A DNA stretch of 5,261 bases from Granulicella sp. (GTDB lineage: Bacteria > Acidobacteriota > Terriglobia > Terriglobales > Acidobacteriaceae): positions 352-5,612 of the forward strand of contig PKWK01000358.1 of assembly GCA_003133205.1 (NCBI GenBank). The letters are read 5' to 3'. Below, in pieces: positions 4,637 through 5,261 of the stretch. A program made the translations under genes and the position numbers. How positions within the stretch are numbered: position 1 is the stretch's first letter; each line of letters opens with the position of its first letter. Under the pieces are notes generated by a model, which saw nothing but the letters and a program-made list of their open reading frames with translations, was not told the DNA's origin and did not search any database.

Positions 4637-5261
4637 GCGGGTTGCCGAGCCTCGAATTTGCGGAAGGCTGCTTCAGCCTTGCGCGTGATGGATTCTGCGG
4701 GCTCGTCGCGGTCGCTGGCGATTTCGAGGATGCCGGGGGTGGCGGCGGGGAGCGTGGCGAGGGAGGCGGAGACGGCGGGCCAGTCGATAGTTCCGTCTCC
4801 GGGGGCGCCGTCTACGGGGGCGCCATCGCCGGGCCAGAGGTGCTCGTCCTTCATGTCGGTGTGCGCGGCGAAGGGGCCGTGATTGTCGTGGATGTGGACC
4901 TGGGCGATGCGGGTGCCGAGGAGTTCGATGGCGGTGCCGACTCCGGAGTCGCGCGGTGCGCCGTCGACGGGCATCGCGAGGTGGAGGTGGCCGATGTCGA
5001 GGCACACGCCGACCGTGTCGAAGTGGCCGGACTTGAGGATGTAGAGGAGGTGGTCGGGCGTGGTGACTTCGTTCTCCATGTTCTCGACCAGCAGGCGGAC
5101 GCCGAGCGGGGAGGCGAAGGCCTTGAGGTGCTCGATGGCGGTGATGGAGTGCTCGATGGCGGGCTCGTCCCAGGCCGAGTGGTTGAGGCCGAGCGAGACG
5201 ACGGCGGCGGCGAAGGGGACCTGTTCAGCGGACTCGAGCGCGCGCTTGACCTCGTCCATGG
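4633..5261 (-). CDS. Sugar phosphate isomerase/epimerase-like TIM-barrel protein (5' partial)
   Basis: This resembles the xylose isomerase-like/AP endonuclease 2 TIM-barrel superfamily, whose members isomerise or epimerise sugars at a divalent-metal site. Numbering from the in-frame ATG at 5259, likely metal and catalytic residues sit at the expected strand ends: E59 in LLVEN, D88 and H91 in CLDIGHLHL, H122 and H124 in VHIHDNHG, H140 in DEHLWPGDG, and E179 in ILEI. The visible 208 residues lack the first barrel strands. No stop occurs up to the window edge, so the real start almost certainly lies outside and the ATG at 5259 is internal. The conserved HLWPGDGTIDW loop is expanded to WPGDGAPVDGAPGDGTIDW by a 15-base tandem repeat. 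The gene overlaps the secreted-protein gene by ATGA. The substrate is unknown. Confidence 0.85.
   Translation of the reverse strand, partial: MDEVKRALESAEQVPFAAAVVSLGLNHSAWDEPAIEHSITAIEHLKAFASPLGVRLLVENMENEVTTPDHLLYILKSGHFDTVGVCLDIGHLHLAMPVDGAPRDSGVGTAIELLGTRIAQVHIHDNHGPFAAHTDMKDEHLWPGDGAPVDGAPGDGTIDWPAVSASLATLPAATPGILEIASDRDEPAESITRKAEAAFRKFEARQPA
4794..4838. repeat. 15-base tandem repeat in the isomerase loop
   Basis: CGTCTCCGGGGGCGC (4794-4808) is followed directly by CGTCTACGGGGGCGC (4809-4823), which differs at one base, and then by a third, degenerate copy (4824-4838). On the minus strand it encodes repeated DGAP-type pentapeptides (GDGAPVDGAPGDG). The unit preserves frame and enlarges a conserved loop. 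Confidence 0.8.

Noticed and set aside
4673..5005. Arg/Pro-rich minus-strand frame inside the isomerase gene
   Set aside because: Its extreme Arg/Pro/His composition is typical of an out-of-frame reading of G+C-rich coding DNA.

Overview
The window looks like chromosome from a Terriglobia-type acidobacterium (the Granulicella/Terriglobus/Edaphobacter group). This is an inference from three signs: the G+C-rich core genes; five copies of a palindromic repeat ending in TGGGGCACCC, plus the interspersed repeat that reads as 'SEAKNPR' when translated; and a small secreted protein of a type I associate with that group. No tRNA, rRNA, CRISPR array or insertion sequence with a transposase is visible.

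Left part (1-1250, plus strand): a two-gene toxin-antitoxin-like module. It consists of a TumE-family (DUF6516) protein followed, with an ATGA overlap, by a winged-helix DNA-binding protein of the HVO_A0114/TumA type. A repeat-rich spacer follows, then a headless C-terminal remnant of a PIN-domain (VapC-like) toxin whose 5' part has been replaced by palindromic repeat sequence. Another palindromic repeat closes this block between converging genes.

Middle part (1255-2460, minus strand): a tight three-gene cassette, read from high to low coordinates. It encodes a 74-residue CxxC/His-rich small protein, a 152-residue membrane-anchored protein with a long helical cytoplasmic part, and an ImmA/IrrE-family zinc metallopeptidase (HEIGH motif). 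The last two genes overlap and the first two are 16 bases apart. Base composition looks less G+C-rich than in the flanking core genes. This is the best candidate here for an undescribed small system. About 150 bases with no gene separate it from asnS.

Right part (2614-5261, minus strand): an apparent operon, again read from high to low coordinates. A sugar phosphate isomerase/epimerase-like TIM-barrel protein (5' end outside the window) overlaps by ATGA a small secreted protein with a signal peptide, which is followed 22 bases later by asparaginyl-tRNA synthetase (asnS). The synthetase carries about 75 extra residues between its motif 2 half and its motif 3 half. That stretch is encoded almost entirely by repeats: two palindromes of the TGGGGCACCC family, one SEAKNPR repeat and a perfect 18-base tandem duplication, all read through in frame. 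The isomerase gene also has a 15-base in-frame tandem repeat in a conserved loop.

Overall, the window is a core-gene operon bordered by accessory DNA (toxin-antitoxin, metallopeptidase cassette, gene remnant). One family of palindromic repeats is spread through both intergenic and protein-coding sequence.
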